A DNA stretch of 64,000 nucleotides from NCBI RefSeq assembly GCF_024138165.1, contig NZ_CP100001.1, positions 1 to 64,000 of the forward strand, in the 5' to 3' direction. The number at the start of each line of letters is the position of its first letter. The first letter of the stretch is position 1. The DNA is from Halorussus vallis. GTDB lineage: Archaea; Halobacteriota; Halobacteria; Halobacteriales; Haladaptataceae. Shown piece by piece: positions 36,851 to 46,282 of this stretch. Both the position numbers and the translations under genes were made by a program. The notes below the pieces were generated by a model that ran no database searches, had not been told where the DNA came from, and saw only the letters and a list, made by a program, of their open reading frames with translations.

Positions 36851-37117
36851 CTCAGCGACGCGGCGATGAACGACCCCGCCCTGTCGGTTCAAGAGGCTGC
36901 CCAAGCGGCCTTGGAACGGACGGAGAGTCGAATCGGGGGCGTAAGATAACACGGAGATAGAGTCGCCGACACACGCGAACAGGGAGGTGCGAATCCGACC
37001 GGGAAACGTCACGAGCAACGAGTAGGCGGGTTCCGTTCCGCATTTAACGATTGGGCCGAAGGCGACCGGGCTCGCCCGGCGCACGACTCAAGTCGCTCGC
37101 GCCCGTCCCGTCCTCCG
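36851..37117. other. intergenic segment at right edge of AT-richer region
   Basis: Contains a 27-codon open frame at 36866-36949 (begins MNDPALSVQEAAQAALERTE) that could be a tiny gene or a remnant; no family recognised. The composition returns to the high-GC background by about 37040. Confidence 0.35.
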
Positions 37118-37246
37118 ATGACGCTCCTCGTCGACATCGGCTGTCCGGACTGCGGTCGGAAGCGGACGGTCGAGAAGCGCGGCCTCGACCGCTACTACTG
37201 CACCGAGTGCGACCGGGCGTTCACCAGCGAGGACGTGCTCCCCTGA
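37118..37246 (+). CDS. small zinc-ribbon protein (42 aa)
   Basis: 42 residues with two CxxC pairs: DIGCPDCGRKRTVEK and YYCTECDRAF. This is a classic rubredoxin-like zinc ribbon, one of the many zinc micro-proteins in haloarchaea. It ends 9 bp before the stop of the convergent SIMPL gene. Function is not known. Confidence 0.72.
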   Translation: MTLLVDIGCPDCGRKRTVEKRGLDRYYCTECDRAFTSEDVLP

Positions 37247-37255
37247 TTCGGTCGG

Positions 37256-37915
37256 CTACTCCTCGCAGAGTTCGTAGGTCGCCTCGACGCGCGCCGTCAC
37301 GTCCATGGGACCGCTCTCGGGACCCTGCGACCCCGACTCCTGTAGCGCCTCGCCGAGTCCGGACGCGGTCCGTCGGTTCATCGCCTCCTGGTCGGTGGCG
37401 ATGGAGCGCACGTCGCCGACGCGCAGGCCCTCGGCCGCGGCGGCGGCCTCGGCCCGCTTCCGGGCGGTTTCGGCGGCGTCGGCGACGGCCTCCCGGTCGA
37501 GTTCGCGCTCCGTCTCGGTCCGGAAGCCGAAGTTCACGGTGTCGACCTCCGCGCCCGCGTCGTCGACGGCGGCCGTCAGCACCTCGCCGACCGAGTCGAG
37601 GTCCCCGAGCGTGACGATCAGCGTCTCGGTCGCCTCGTAGGGTCGGGATTCGGGGTCGTCCTCGGACTCCCGCGTGCAGTGGGGCGTGCGGTGGGGCGGT
37701 CGCTGGGTGACGGTGAATCGAATCGTCCGGACCCGGTCGCCGGGAACCCCGGCGTCGGCGAGGACGCTCCGCAGTCGGGCGGCCCGCTCCGCGACCCCGC
37801 GGCGGGCGGCCATCACGTCCGGTTCGACCGCGTTCGACGACAGTTGGACGGTCACCTCGTCGGGCGGTGCGCTCGTCCGGCCGGTCGCGGCGGTGGTGAC
37901 GGTTCGGTCCGGCAT
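37256..37915 (-). CDS. SIMPL-domain (DUF541) protein
   Basis: 219 residues from ATG 37915. The start TVTTAATGRTSAPPDEVTVQ is the SIMPL opening, and the body has the repeated pattern of the fold (VMAARRGVAERAARLRSVLA, ATETLIVTLGDLDSVGEVL, FGFRTETERELDREAVADAA). Bacterial relatives (YggE) are linked to oxidative-stress defence and form rings or channels. No signal peptide is visible here, unlike most bacterial members. Confidence 0.8.
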   Translation of the reverse strand: MPDRTVTTAATGRTSAPPDEVTVQLSSNAVEPDVMAARRGVAERAARLRSVLADAGVPGDRVRTIRFTVTQRPPHRTPHCTRESEDDPESRPYEATETLIVTLGDLDSVGEVLTAAVDDAGAEVDTVNFGFRTETERELDREAVADAAETARKRAEAAAAAEGLRVGDVRSIATDQEAMNRRTASGLGEALQESGSQGPESGPMDVTARVEATYELCEE

Positions 37916-38004
37916 GGCGGTATCGTCGGCGGCCGAGATTTTGTAGTTTACCCGACCGGTGGACGTGGTACCGATTCGCGTCGGCGCATCCGGGGCGTGA
38001 CGGG

Positions 38005-38298
38005 TCACCGCGGCAGACTCTCGATACCGACCGTCTTCGCGGTCCGCCATCCCGCGACGACGGCCGAGAGGGTGCCGATGACCAGCACGATGGCCGCCCC
38101 GAGCAGCAGCGCCCGGGCCTGGAGTTGGACAAGCCCTTCGAAGCCGACCACGTGCTCGGCGACGACGTTCAGGCCGAAGACGAACGGCGGGTCGGGGTGG
38201 GCCCGTTCGAGTTCCGGCGCCACCGCCCTCGCGTTCGTCTCCGCCCCGTTTCCGCGTCGGTTCGGCCCTCCGGTCGCCGCGTCGGAACTCCCGTCCAT
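38005..38298 (-). CDS. small membrane protein (97 aa)
   Basis: 97 residues from ATG 38298. A polar N-terminal half is followed by two hydrophobic stretches (FVFGLNVVAEHVVGFEGLV and LLLGAAIVLVIGTLSAVVAG) with a basic C-terminus (WRTAKTV). No family recognised. It follows the divergent region before the trehalose-synthase-like gene. Confidence 0.5.
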   Translation of the reverse strand: MDGSSDAATGGPNRRGNGAETNARAVAPELERAHPDPPFVFGLNVVAEHVVGFEGLVQLQARALLLGAAIVLVIGTLSAVVAGWRTAKTVGIESLPR

Positions 38299-38607
38299 CT
38301 CCCCGCACTCGGAACGGTTACTGGAACGGCGGCCCGACACTTATGGTTTCAGACGGTCCGAGCCGACCGGCGGTAAATTCGAGTGCGGCCGGGGAGCGGG
38401 CGACTCCGCCGGTCGCCGGTCCCGCAATCCCGCGGTTTCCGACGGGAGCGAGTGCCGCGGTCGCACCGACATTGGGAGCCGACCCGGAGCGCGGACGACT
38501 CCGCATCGTGTCAGCCCGGTAGAGGCGAATACTGTCGTCGGCGCGACGATTCCGCCCCGAGACTTTTCCTCCTTCCCGTTGACGACTCCGGCAGTGGGTG
38601 CTCTCGT
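38299..38607. other. divergent intergenic region, no gene seen
   Basis: 309 bp between the small membrane protein (minus) and the GH13 enzyme (plus). It must hold both promoters. No clear TATA box, repeat or RNA structure was recognised; the only AT-rich stretch is ACTTATGG near 38339. Confidence 0.4.
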
Positions 38608-40356
38608 ATGACGACCAAAGACCGCTGGTACGAAAACGCCGTCTTCTACGCCGTCGACGTCGAGGCGTTCGCCGACGCCGACGGCGACGGCGTCGGCGAC
38701 TTCGAGGGACTGACGAACCGCCTCGACTACCTCTCCAGTCTGGGCGTCGACTGCCTGTGGCTCCTGCCGTTCTACCCCTCCCCGAACCGCGACAACGGCT
38801 ACGACGTGACCGACTACTACGGCATCGACCCGCGCCACGGCACGTTCGGCGACTTCGTGGAGTTCATGCGGGCGGCCGACCACCACGGCATCGAGGTCAT
38901 CGTCGACCTGGTGGTCAACCACACCTCCGACCAGCACCCGTGGTTCCAGAAGGCTCGCCAGGACCCCGACTCGGAGTACCGCGACTACTACGTCTGGCGC
39001 GACGACCCGCCCGAGAACCCCGACCCCCACCGCGGCCCGGTGTTCCCCGACGTCGAGGACAGCGTCTGGAGCTACGACGAGCAGGCCGAGGCGTTCTACT
39101 ACCACCGGTTCTACCACTTCCAACCCGACCTCAACACGGCCAACCCCGACGTCCGCGAGGAGATTCGCAAGATAATGGGGTTCTGGCTCGAACTGGGCGT
39201 CTCGGGCTTCCGGGTCGACGCCGCGACGCTGATGATAGACAACAAGGGCGGCCTCGAATCCACGAAACTCGACGACCCCCACGGCGTCCTCCGGGACATG
39301 CGGTCGTTCGTCGAGCGGCGGGGCGACGACGCCATCCTGCTGGCGGAGGCCGACGACGAACCGTCGAAACTCGCCCACTACTTCGGCAACACGAACGGGA
39401 GCGGTCGGCGTTCTCCCGGCGACTACGTGCCGACCGCGCCCGGCGAGAACGCCGACCCGCTCGCGGAACCCGACGCCGACGCCTTCGGCGAGGGCGACGA
39501 GATGAACGTCCTGTTGAACTTCCTGGTGTCGGCGTACCTCGTCTCGGCGCTCGCCGAGGAGCGCGCCCAACCCCTCCGTGAGGTCGAGGAACTCCTCCCC
39601 GAGATTCCCGACGAGGGCCAGTGGGCCAACTTCCTCCGGAACTACGACGAACTCAACGTCGGCCGCCTCCCGACCGAGCGCCAGCGCGAGGTGTTCGAGA
39701 CGTTCGCGCCCGACGAGGACATGCGCATCTTCGGCCGGGGCATCCGCCGCCGCCTCGCGCCGATGCTCGCGACCGACGACGGCGACCCCGACCGCGACCG
39801 CCTCGAACTCGCCTACAGCCTGCTGTTCTCGCTCCCGGGTGCGCCGCTGTTCGTCTACGGCGACGAGATCGGAATGGGCGACGACCTCTCGCTCCCGGGC
39901 CGGAACGCGGTCAGGACGCCGATGCAGTGGTCGGCCGAGCGAAACGCCGGCTTCTCGACGGCCGACCCCGAGGACCTGGTTCGGCCCGTCGTCTCGGAGG
40001 GACCGTTCCGGTACGAGCGCGTCAACGTCGCCGACCAGCGCGGCGAGTCGGACTCGTTGCTGGGGTGGTTCTCGCGACTGATTCGGGTCCGCAAGGAGTG
40101 TCCCGAAATCGGAACCGGCGACTTCGAACTCCTCGAAACCGACGACCCGACCGTCTTCGCCCACCGGATGTCCCGACCCGGCGGCGAGGTCGTCGCGGTC
40201 CACAACCTCTCGACCGAACCGACGACCGCGACCCTCGACCTGGGCGGCGTGGCGGTCCGCCTCCTCGGCGAGGTGACGGTCGAGGAGACGGCCGACGGAC
40301 ACCGCTTCGAACTCGGGCGCTACGGCCACTGCTGGGTTCGCGTGGGCGAGAACTGA
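38608..40356 (+). CDS. GH13 trehalose synthase-like glucosyltransferase
   Basis: 582 residues. GH13 regions: DLVVNHTSDQHPWFQ, GVSGFRVDAATLMI (nucleophile Asp), AILLAEADDEPSK (acid/base Glu), and FLRNYDELNVGRLP in place of the usual NHDE, where the family keeps the transition-state Asp. The start KDRWYENAVFYAVDVEAF and the RNYDEL motif are those of trehalose synthase (maltose alpha-glucosyltransferase, GH13_16). It would rearrange maltose and trehalose. No maltokinase domain is fused. A trehalose role would fit osmoprotection. Simple alpha-glucosidase activity is the alternative. Confidence 0.83.
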   Translation: MTTKDRWYENAVFYAVDVEAFADADGDGVGDFEGLTNRLDYLSSLGVDCLWLLPFYPSPNRDNGYDVTDYYGIDPRHGTFGDFVEFMRAADHHGIEVIVDLVVNHTSDQHPWFQKARQDPDSEYRDYYVWRDDPPENPDPHRGPVFPDVEDSVWSYDEQAEAFYYHRFYHFQPDLNTANPDVREEIRKIMGFWLELGVSGFRVDAATLMIDNKGGLESTKLDDPHGVLRDMRSFVERRGDDAILLAEADDEPSKLAHYFGNTNGSGRRSPGDYVPTAPGENADPLAEPDADAFGEGDEMNVLLNFLVSAYLVSALAEERAQPLREVEELLPEIPDEGQWANFLRNYDELNVGRLPTERQREVFETFAPDEDMRIFGRGIRRRLAPMLATDDGDPDRDRLELAYSLLFSLPGAPLFVYGDEIGMGDDLSLPGRNAVRTPMQWSAERNAGFSTADPEDLVRPVVSEGPFRYERVNVADQRGESDSLLGWFSRLIRVRKECPEIGTGDFELLETDDPTVFAHRMSRPGGEVVAVHNLSTEPTTATLDLGGVAVRLLGEVTVEETADGHRFELGRYGHCWVRVGEN

Positions 40357-40505
40357 CCCGGCCGGGTCGGTTCTCGCCGATTCGCGCCAGACGGGGGCGG
40401 TCGACCGCGAACGACTCGACCGCCGCCTCCCCGTCGACGGTTCCGGGCGACGCTCCCAGTCGACCGAATCCGCGCGGTTTTCCGCCCCCGAATCGAACGG
40501 GAGGT

Positions 40506-41180
40506 ATGACAGTCAGCACGGCACTCGTCGCCGGAGTGGTCCTCGGCGTGCGCCACGCGCTCGAAGCCGACCACCTGGCGGCGGTCGCGACGCTGGTGGA
40601 CGACGACCGGCGGGCGAGCGCGGTCGGGGCGTCGTGGGGCGTCGGCCACTCCGTCCCCATCGCGGCGCTCGGCCTCCTGTTCGTCCTCCTCGGCGTTCGA
40701 CTTCCGGACCCCGTCACGACGCTGTTCGAGGCGGTGGTCGGCGTCGTCCTGGTCGCGCTGGGTGCGCGGACGCTGTGGCGGGTGGTCGGCCGGACGGACG
40801 CGAACGTCGGCACCCGCGAACACGCCCACGGCGGCGGCGGTCTCCACTCCCACCTCGGCATCGGAAGCCTCTCGGTCGGACTCACCCACTCCCACCTCGA
40901 CGGCGACTCGTTCGTCGTCGGCGTCGTCCACGGCTTCGCCGGGAGCGGCGCGCTGGTCGTCGCGCTCGTCTCGACGGCGCCGACGCCGGAGTCGGCGGTT
41001 TCGTTTCTGGGGACGTTCAGCCTCCTCTCGGTCGCGACGATGGCCGCGGCGGCCGCCGTCTGGGGCCGGACGCTCGGCACGTCGCTCGAAACGTACCTGA
41101 AAGCGGGGTCGGGCATCCTCAGTGCGGTCGTGGGCGCGGTGTTGCTCGCCGAGCAGGTCGGCGCGCTCGGACTCGCGTAG
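40506..41180 (+). CDS. NicO/HoxN-like nickel/cobalt (or UreH-like) transporter
   Basis: 224 residues with six membrane segments. The first helix has the metal-binding HALEADH (His17, Asp22, His23), the H-x4-D-H motif of nickel-cobalt permeases. A His-rich cytoplasmic loop (REHAHGGGGLHSHLG, then LTHSHLDGD) follows, and a second conserved GVVHGFAGSGAL helix. It is likely to move nickel or cobalt ions across the membrane; the exact metal cannot be told. Confidence 0.8.
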   Translation: MTVSTALVAGVVLGVRHALEADHLAAVATLVDDDRRASAVGASWGVGHSVPIAALGLLFVLLGVRLPDPVTTLFEAVVGVVLVALGARTLWRVVGRTDANVGTREHAHGGGGLHSHLGIGSLSVGLTHSHLDGDSFVVGVVHGFAGSGALVVALVSTAPTPESAVSFLGTFSLLSVATMAAAAAVWGRTLGTSLETYLKAGSGILSAVVGAVLLAEQVGALGLA

Positions 41181-41228
41181 AAAGAGTCTGAAACTGAATC
41201 GCAGGTGGTCCGCGGCGCGAAGCCGGGG

Positions 41229-41606
41229 TTACTCGCCGAACTCCTCTTCGAGGAGCTTCACGTTGCGCTGGTTGGCCTTGAAGACGGCGTCGACGATGGA
41301 ACCGAGGATCGGAATCGACCCGCCGACCGCGTCGAAGACGACGTTGGCGAGCATCCGGAGCACGGTGTCCTGGGAGGCGCCCATCCGCGCGCCCTCGGCG
41401 ACGATGTACAGCGAGATGGCCGCCGAGACGGCGTCGCCGCCCACCGGCAGCAGTCCGAGGATGGGGTCGAGGCCGATCTTGTAGTTGACGACCGGCACTT
41501 CGACGGCCTCGTCGAGCAGGTCGGCGACGGCGCGCACGCGCTCCATCCCCGGCGGTTCGTCGCTGACGTTCACCTCGATGGACTGGCCTTCGGAATCGGT
41601 ACCCAT
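41229..41606 (-). CDS. DUF4112-type small membrane protein
   Basis: 125 residues. The motif YKIGLDPILGLLPVGGDAVSAAISLYIV and GSIPILGSIVDAVFKANQRNVKLLE is that of DUF4112, found widely in bacteria and haloarchaea. Two amphipathic/hydrophobic stretches suggest membrane association. No function is established. It lies convergent with the NicO-like gene. Confidence 0.82.
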   Translation of the reverse strand: MGTDSEGQSIEVNVSDEPPGMERVRAVADLLDEAVEVPVVNYKIGLDPILGLLPVGGDAVSAAISLYIVAEGARMGASQDTVLRMLANVVFDAVGGSIPILGSIVDAVFKANQRNVKLLEEEFGE

Positions 41607-41739
41607 AGCTGTTCGCGGTAGGACCCCCGAGGGGAAAAGTTCGCTGGCCCGTCCGCGTCTGCCCGCGAATCGACGGCTCGAATCGCCCGGCGGGTGACCG
41701 ACGGTACACTTTTTTGGCCCCGCCGGGCGACCACTCGAC

Positions 41740-42714
41740 ATGGAGTACACGACGCTCGGCGACACCGGCATCGAGGTCAGCCGACTCTGTCTGGGTTGCA
41801 TGAGTTTCGGGTCGAGCGACTGGCGGCCGTGGGTGCTCGACGCCGAGGAGGCCGAGGAGATCATCGACCGGGCCATCGACCTCGGCATCAACTTCTTCGA
41901 CACCGCGAACATGTACTCGAACGGCGAGAGCGAGCGCGTACTGGGCGACGCGCTTGAGGGTCGGCGCGACGAGAGCGTGGTCGCGACGAAGTGCTACTTC
42001 CAGATGGACGACGAGGACCCCAACTCGGGCGGCCTCTCGCGGAAGGCCATCGAGCAGGAACTCGAGAACTCGCTCGACCGCCTCGGGATGGACGCCGTCG
42101 ACCTCTACCAAATTCACCGCTGGGACGACGACACGCCCATCGAGCAGACGCTCCGGGCGTTGGACGACGCGGTGCGGCGCGGGAAGGTACGGCACGTCGG
42201 CGCGAGTTCGATGTGGGCCTACCAGTTCGCCGAGGCGCTCCGGACCAGCGACCTCGAAGGCCTCGAGCGGTTCCAGACGATGCAGAACCACTACAACCTC
42301 GTGTATCGGGAGGAAGAGCGCGAGATGCTCCCGCTGTGCGACCGCGAGAACGTCGGCGTCCTGCCGTGGAGTCCGCTGGCGAGGGGGTACCTCGCCCGAC
42401 CGCACGAGGACATCGACGCGACGACCCGCGGCGGGTCCGAGGAGTACATGTACGAACACCCCTACCGCGAGGGCGGCGGGAAGGAGGTAAACGAGCGCGT
42501 CCAGGAACTCGCGGCCGACAAGGGCGTCAAGATGGCCCAGATAGCGCTGGCGTGGCTCCTCCACAAGGACCGGGTCGACGCCCCCATCGTCGGCACCACC
42601 AGCGTCGAACACCTGGAGGACGCCGTCGAGGCGCTCGAAATCGACCTCACGGCGAGCGATATGGCCTACCTCGAAGAACCCTACGAACCCGTGCGGGTTT
42701 CGGGCCACGACTGA
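41740..42714 (+). CDS. aldo/keto reductase
   Basis: 324 residues with all AKR landmarks: EYTTLGDTGIEVSRLCLGC, the tetrad Asp/Tyr in FFDTANMYSNGESERVLG, Lys in VVATKCYF, His in DLYQIHRWDDDTP, and the NADP site in WSPLARGYLARP and PIVGTTSVEHLEDAVEALE. It reduces carbonyl groups with NADPH in the cytoplasm. It resembles YajO/IolS-type bacterial reductases; substrate unknown. A strong hairpin follows at 42780. Confidence 0.87.
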   Translation: MEYTTLGDTGIEVSRLCLGCMSFGSSDWRPWVLDAEEAEEIIDRAIDLGINFFDTANMYSNGESERVLGDALEGRRDESVVATKCYFQMDDEDPNSGGLSRKAIEQELENSLDRLGMDAVDLYQIHRWDDDTPIEQTLRALDDAVRRGKVRHVGASSMWAYQFAEALRTSDLEGLERFQTMQNHYNLVYREEEREMLPLCDRENVGVLPWSPLARGYLARPHEDIDATTRGGSEEYMYEHPYREGGGKEVNERVQELAADKGVKMAQIALAWLLHKDRVDAPIVGTTSVEHLEDAVEALEIDLTASDMAYLEEPYEPVRVSGHD

Positions 42715-42779
42715 GCGCCGCGTCCCCTTTCGCGTCGATTCGAGTGCCGCATTTGTTCTCGTCGGTTCGAACGCCGTGC

Positions 42780-42815
42780 TTCGGGCCGGTCGGCGAGTTC
42801 GCCGACCGGCCCGAA
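42780..42815. terminator. 17-bp perfect GC hairpin after aldo/keto reductase gene
   Basis: Arms TTCGGGCCGGTCGGCGA (42780-42796) and exact complement (42799-42815) around GT. It lies 66 bp after the stop of the reductase and about 100 bp before the next gene, so it may mark the end of that transcript. Confidence 0.45.
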
Positions 42816-42911
42816 CTCCCGAGAACGGTCGAGTCCCGTCGCTAACTGCCGTCCTCAAAACGACAGCTTTCAATAGTTATATACGTGATAACTGTGAATC
42901 GGTCGCAGAGC

Positions 42912-43604
42912 ATGCGACGACGCGAATTCCTCCTCGCGAGCGGTCTCGCCGCCGCGACGGCCCTCGCCGGTTGCTCCGGAAACGCCGCCCCGCCCCCGCG
43001 AAAGTCCAACGTCGTCTCGAACGTCGAGACGACCGACACCGCCCTCCGCATCGACCTCGCCGACCAGGCGTGGGTCATGTCCCGCTACGACGGCGGCGGT
43101 AGCCAGTCGCTCGCCGACCCCGACGACGTCGGAGGGTTCGGCCCCGTCGGCGTCGCCGGCGCGAAGGGGAAGGGCGGCGGCGGCGGTCGAGGCGCGACCG
43201 GTCGCGGCACCGGCGGCTACAGCAAGGCGCCCCGGACCCACCACGGCCGGGCGTGGTTCCACGGCGGCGGCTACGCCGACGACTGGTACGAGAACCACTC
43301 CGACGAGGTGTCGAAGTACCCGGTGGCCGTCGCGGCGCTCGGCGTCGCGTACCTCGGGTCGTCCTTCGCGTTTCAGGACGACAAGCCCGGTCCCGGCCCG
43401 GTCAACTGGGACGAAGTGTACCGGAACCCCGACGACGCGGTGAAACACCCCATCTCACAGGACGGATGGTACCGCGTCGGCACCCGCATCGAGGGCGAAA
43501 AGTCGGGCCACGACTTCCGCTGGGAGTCCATCGACCTCGAGGTCAAGGACGCCGGGTCCGGCTACGAGATCGGCGAGGAGTGGAAGGTTTCCCCGCGAAT
43601 CTGA
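42912..43604 (+). CDS. Tat-exported lipoprotein at head of SpeE-like cluster
   Basis: 230 residues from ATG 42912. The Tat signal MRRREFLLASGLAAATALAG ends at the lipid-modified Cys21. A Gly-rich stretch (AKGKGGGGGRGATGRGTGG) at about 86-105 divides the protein; after it come GRAWFHGGGYADDWYENH and a hydrophobic VAVAALGVAYLGSSF, which may be a membrane segment. The C-terminus (WYRVGTRIEGEKSGHDFRWE) is beta-rich. I do not recognise a named family with certainty; DUF4247-type lipoproteins accompany similar clusters in bacteria. It is the first gene of the run ending with the channel at 49986. Confidence 0.7.
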   Translation: MRRREFLLASGLAAATALAGCSGNAAPPPRKSNVVSNVETTDTALRIDLADQAWVMSRYDGGGSQSLADPDDVGGFGPVGVAGAKGKGGGGGRGATGRGTGGYSKAPRTHHGRAWFHGGGYADDWYENHSDEVSKYPVAVAALGVAYLGSSFAFQDDKPGPGPVNWDEVYRNPDDAVKHPISQDGWYRVGTRIEGEKSGHDFRWESIDLEVKDAGSGYEIGEEWKVSPRI

Positions 43605-43874
43605 CCCGACGCGCCCGCCCCGAGCAGTAGCGTTTCCAACAAGTCTATAAGTGAGATTCGAGAACGCAGACGCCATGCGACGGTGTGAGTCCCGCCCGGA
43701 CGACCCTCCCCGACCCGAACCGGGCGTCGCTCGCGGACGAATCGTCGCCCGCGATTTCGCCGTCGCCCGTACGCCCGCCACCGCACGGCGGCCGATTACC
43801 CCTCCGGTCGGGTGCGTCGACGCGCGGTCGCGCGACCGTCCACATTCGAACCCGCCGCCGGTCCCCCATCCACG

Positions 43875-45641
43875 ATGAAGGCAGCGACCCAGACGAAACG
43901 GCTGACCCTGCTCGCTCTGACGTACGTCGTCTCGTTCTGTAGCTTCGCCTACGAGTTCGTCTACTCCGAACTGCTGACGGTGATGTACGGCGGCACCGTG
44001 ACCCAGTACGTCATCACGGTGGGACTGTACTTCTTCAGCCTCGGAATCGGGTCGGCGCTGTCGGACGACCTCGACGCCGACGCGCCGTCGAACTTCTTCC
44101 GGACCGAGGTTTACCTCGCGGCAGTCGCGCCCGCCGGATTCATGCTCATCGTCGGCTTGAACAGCGTCGCGATTCCGAAGGCCGTCCCGAACGAACTGAT
44201 ATGGGTGCTGGCGCGACTCCCGGCGGTCGCGGTCGGCTTCCTCTCGGGGTTCGAACTCCCGCTGTTGACCCGGATGGTCGACGACCTCGAAACCGAGTCG
44301 CGGCTCCTCCCCCGTCGGGTCACCGGCGCGTTCGCCCGAATTCACCGCCTCGCGCTCGGGGTCGTCGGCCTGTTCTGGTCGGTCGAGCGCCGCGAGGGCG
44401 AGCGCAGCGGTCTGTCGGTCGTGCTGGCGCTCGACTACGTCGGCGGCCTGTTCGGCGCGGTCGTCTACGCCCGGGTGCTCTACCCGAAACTCGGCCTCGT
44501 CCCCACCATCTTCGTGCTGGCGCTGCTCAACGCCGTCGCCGCGCTCGCGTTCGTCGCGCGGTTCAGCGACCGGCCCTGGGGGCTGTTCGCCGGCGAGGAC
44601 CGGTCGCTGGTCAGCCGCGAGTCGCGGGCGCTGTTCGCCGTCTGCCTGCTGTTGACGGCGGCCTACGGCGGTGCGGTCGTCGAGCACGAGCGGGTCGACC
44701 GCGGCGTGACCGAACTCTACCTCGAACGCCAGATAGAGTCCGAGTACGCGAAGGGCGCGATGAAAGCGGAGATCACGAGCCAGACGACCACGAAGTACCA
44801 GCACGTCGTCCGGTATCGGCGGACCTGGACCGGCGCGGGCGACAACCCCCACTTCGAGGGCGACACCGAGGAGTGTCTGCGACTCGGGACGGCGGTCCAG
44901 CTCTGCGAGAGCTGGGCCGACTCCTACCACCAGGGACTGGTCGACGTGCCGATGTCGATGTACGACCACTCGCCGGAGACGAACGTCCTCGTGGTCGGCG
45001 GCGGCGACTGGATCGCGGTCGACCACCTCCGGAAGTACAACGTGAGCGTCGACCACGTCGACCTCGACGCCGAGTTCATGGCGACGGCGCGCAACGACTC
45101 GTTCTACGCCCGCTGGCACGACGACGCCTACGAGTACGACCGGCTGAACACCACCGTCGGCGACGGCTACGCGTTCCTGAAGCGGACGAACGAAACCTAC
45201 GACCTCGTGTTGCTCGACCTGCCGGGCGCGACCGACAGCGACCTGCTGAAACTCTACTCGAAGGAGTTCTACTCGTCGCTGCGCCGCCACCTCGAACCCG
45301 ACGGGACCGTGGTGACCTGGGCGTACTCGCCCGACGGCTACCCCCAGCACCACAAGGCCTACGTCAACACCGTCCGGGCCGCGGGCTTCGACCGCTACCT
45401 GCCCTACTCGTCGTGGGAGGACGTGGACGCCGACGGCGAAGTCGAGCGCGTCGAGCGGTTCTACGTCCTCGCGCCCGGCCCGCGCGAACAACTCCCGGTC
45501 GCCGAGGGAACCGACTACGTCCGGAAGTACCGCGACCGCTACCGGGACCTCCGGTGGCGCGAGATGCCCCGCTACCGCGGCGTGGGCGTGAACTCGCTGT
45601 TCCACCCGAACTACGACATCATCATCGACGACTGGCCATGA
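43875..45641 (+). CDS. membrane-anchored spermidine synthase-like protein
   Basis: 588 residues. The first half has six or seven membrane helices (LTLLALTYVVSFCSFAYEF, YVITVGLYFFSLGIGSAL, LIWVLARLPAVAVGFLSGF and others). The second half, from about 320, is a spermidine-synthase fold: MYDHSPETNVLVVGGGDWIA, VDHVDLDAEFM, and LVLLDLPGATDSDLLKLYSK. The normal DxxD active-site Asp is replaced in context (LPGATD), so true aminopropyl transfer to putrescine is not certain. The ATG at 43875 is close to the first helix. The next gene overlaps by ATGA. Such proteins occur with DUF2617 and DUF350/DUF4178 genes in bacteria, in membrane-stress type clusters. Confidence 0.82.
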   Translation: MKAATQTKRLTLLALTYVVSFCSFAYEFVYSELLTVMYGGTVTQYVITVGLYFFSLGIGSALSDDLDADAPSNFFRTEVYLAAVAPAGFMLIVGLNSVAIPKAVPNELIWVLARLPAVAVGFLSGFELPLLTRMVDDLETESRLLPRRVTGAFARIHRLALGVVGLFWSVERREGERSGLSVVLALDYVGGLFGAVVYARVLYPKLGLVPTIFVLALLNAVAALAFVARFSDRPWGLFAGEDRSLVSRESRALFAVCLLLTAAYGGAVVEHERVDRGVTELYLERQIESEYAKGAMKAEITSQTTTKYQHVVRYRRTWTGAGDNPHFEGDTEECLRLGTAVQLCESWADSYHQGLVDVPMSMYDHSPETNVLVVGGGDWIAVDHLRKYNVSVDHVDLDAEFMATARNDSFYARWHDDAYEYDRLNTTVGDGYAFLKRTNETYDLVLLDLPGATDSDLLKLYSKEFYSSLRRHLEPDGTVVTWAYSPDGYPQHHKAYVNTVRAAGFDRYLPYSSWEDVDADGEVERVERFYVLAPGPREQLPVAEGTDYVRKYRDRYRDLRWREMPRYRGVGVNSLFHPNYDIIIDDWP

Positions 45642-46282
45642 CTCCAGACGAACCCCCCGCGCCGGACGACGTCACCGAACTCCACTTCGCCTACGCGACC
45701 GACGCGCCGAGTCTCGACGCCTTCGACGTGAAGGCCGTCGTCCCCGCGGAACTCCTCGGTCGACCGGCCGCGCTCACGGTCATCGGCGCGTCCCACTACG
45801 TCGGCGTCCCCGACCTCGGCTACCACGAACTCTGTTCGTGCCGGCCGCCGACGGCGGCCGGCACGGACGCGGACGGTTTCGCGGGCGCCGACGCCTTCGC
45901 GACCCCGCTGGAGGTGGGCGTCGAGCGCAAATTTGGATTCGAAACCGACCGCCTGCGCGCGGAAACCCGCGCCGACGTGCGCGACATCGACGCGTTCCCC
46001 GGCGCGGCCGACGCCGACGCGTCCTACAGGTTCGGTCCCGGGGCGTGGACGACCATCGAACTCGGCGCGTCGCGCCGGACTGCTCGCCCCTCCGCCCGCT
46101 ACGAGACGTACCACACGTACCCCGAGTACGGCCTCGCCGTCTACACCGAGACGCGACTGACGCTCTGCGCCGAGGGTGCAACCTCCGACTCGGCCGACGA
46201 GCGACCGGCCGACGACCCACGCGAGTCGACCGACCGCGAAAACACCCCGCCGACCGACACTCCCCACTCACACCACCCATGA
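45638..46282 (+). CDS. DUF2617-like protein
   Basis: 214 residues. The region ELLGRPAALTVIGASHYVGV resembles the LxLRxLGASH motif of DUF2617, a family encoded next to membrane SpeE-like genes in actinobacteria. The rest alternates short beta strands. A 12-bp inverted repeat with 3-base loop (45838-45864) encodes CRPPTAAGTD in a linker. It overlaps both neighbours (ATGA each side), so translation is coupled. The C-terminal 35 residues are disordered and acidic. Family assignment is moderate. Confidence 0.6.
   Translation: MTPDEPPAPDDVTELHFAYATDAPSLDAFDVKAVVPAELLGRPAALTVIGASHYVGVPDLGYHELCSCRPPTAAGTDADGFAGADAFATPLEVGVERKFGFETDRLRAETRADVRDIDAFPGAADADASYRFGPGAWTTIELGASRRTARPSARYETYHTYPEYGLAVYTETRLTLCAEGATSDSADERPADDPRESTDRENTPPTDTPHSHHP

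Noticed and set aside
38341-40329. Long minus-strand open frame opposite the trehalose-synthase-like gene
   Set aside because: Val/Arg-rich shadow translation with no domains; the GH13 frame is complete.
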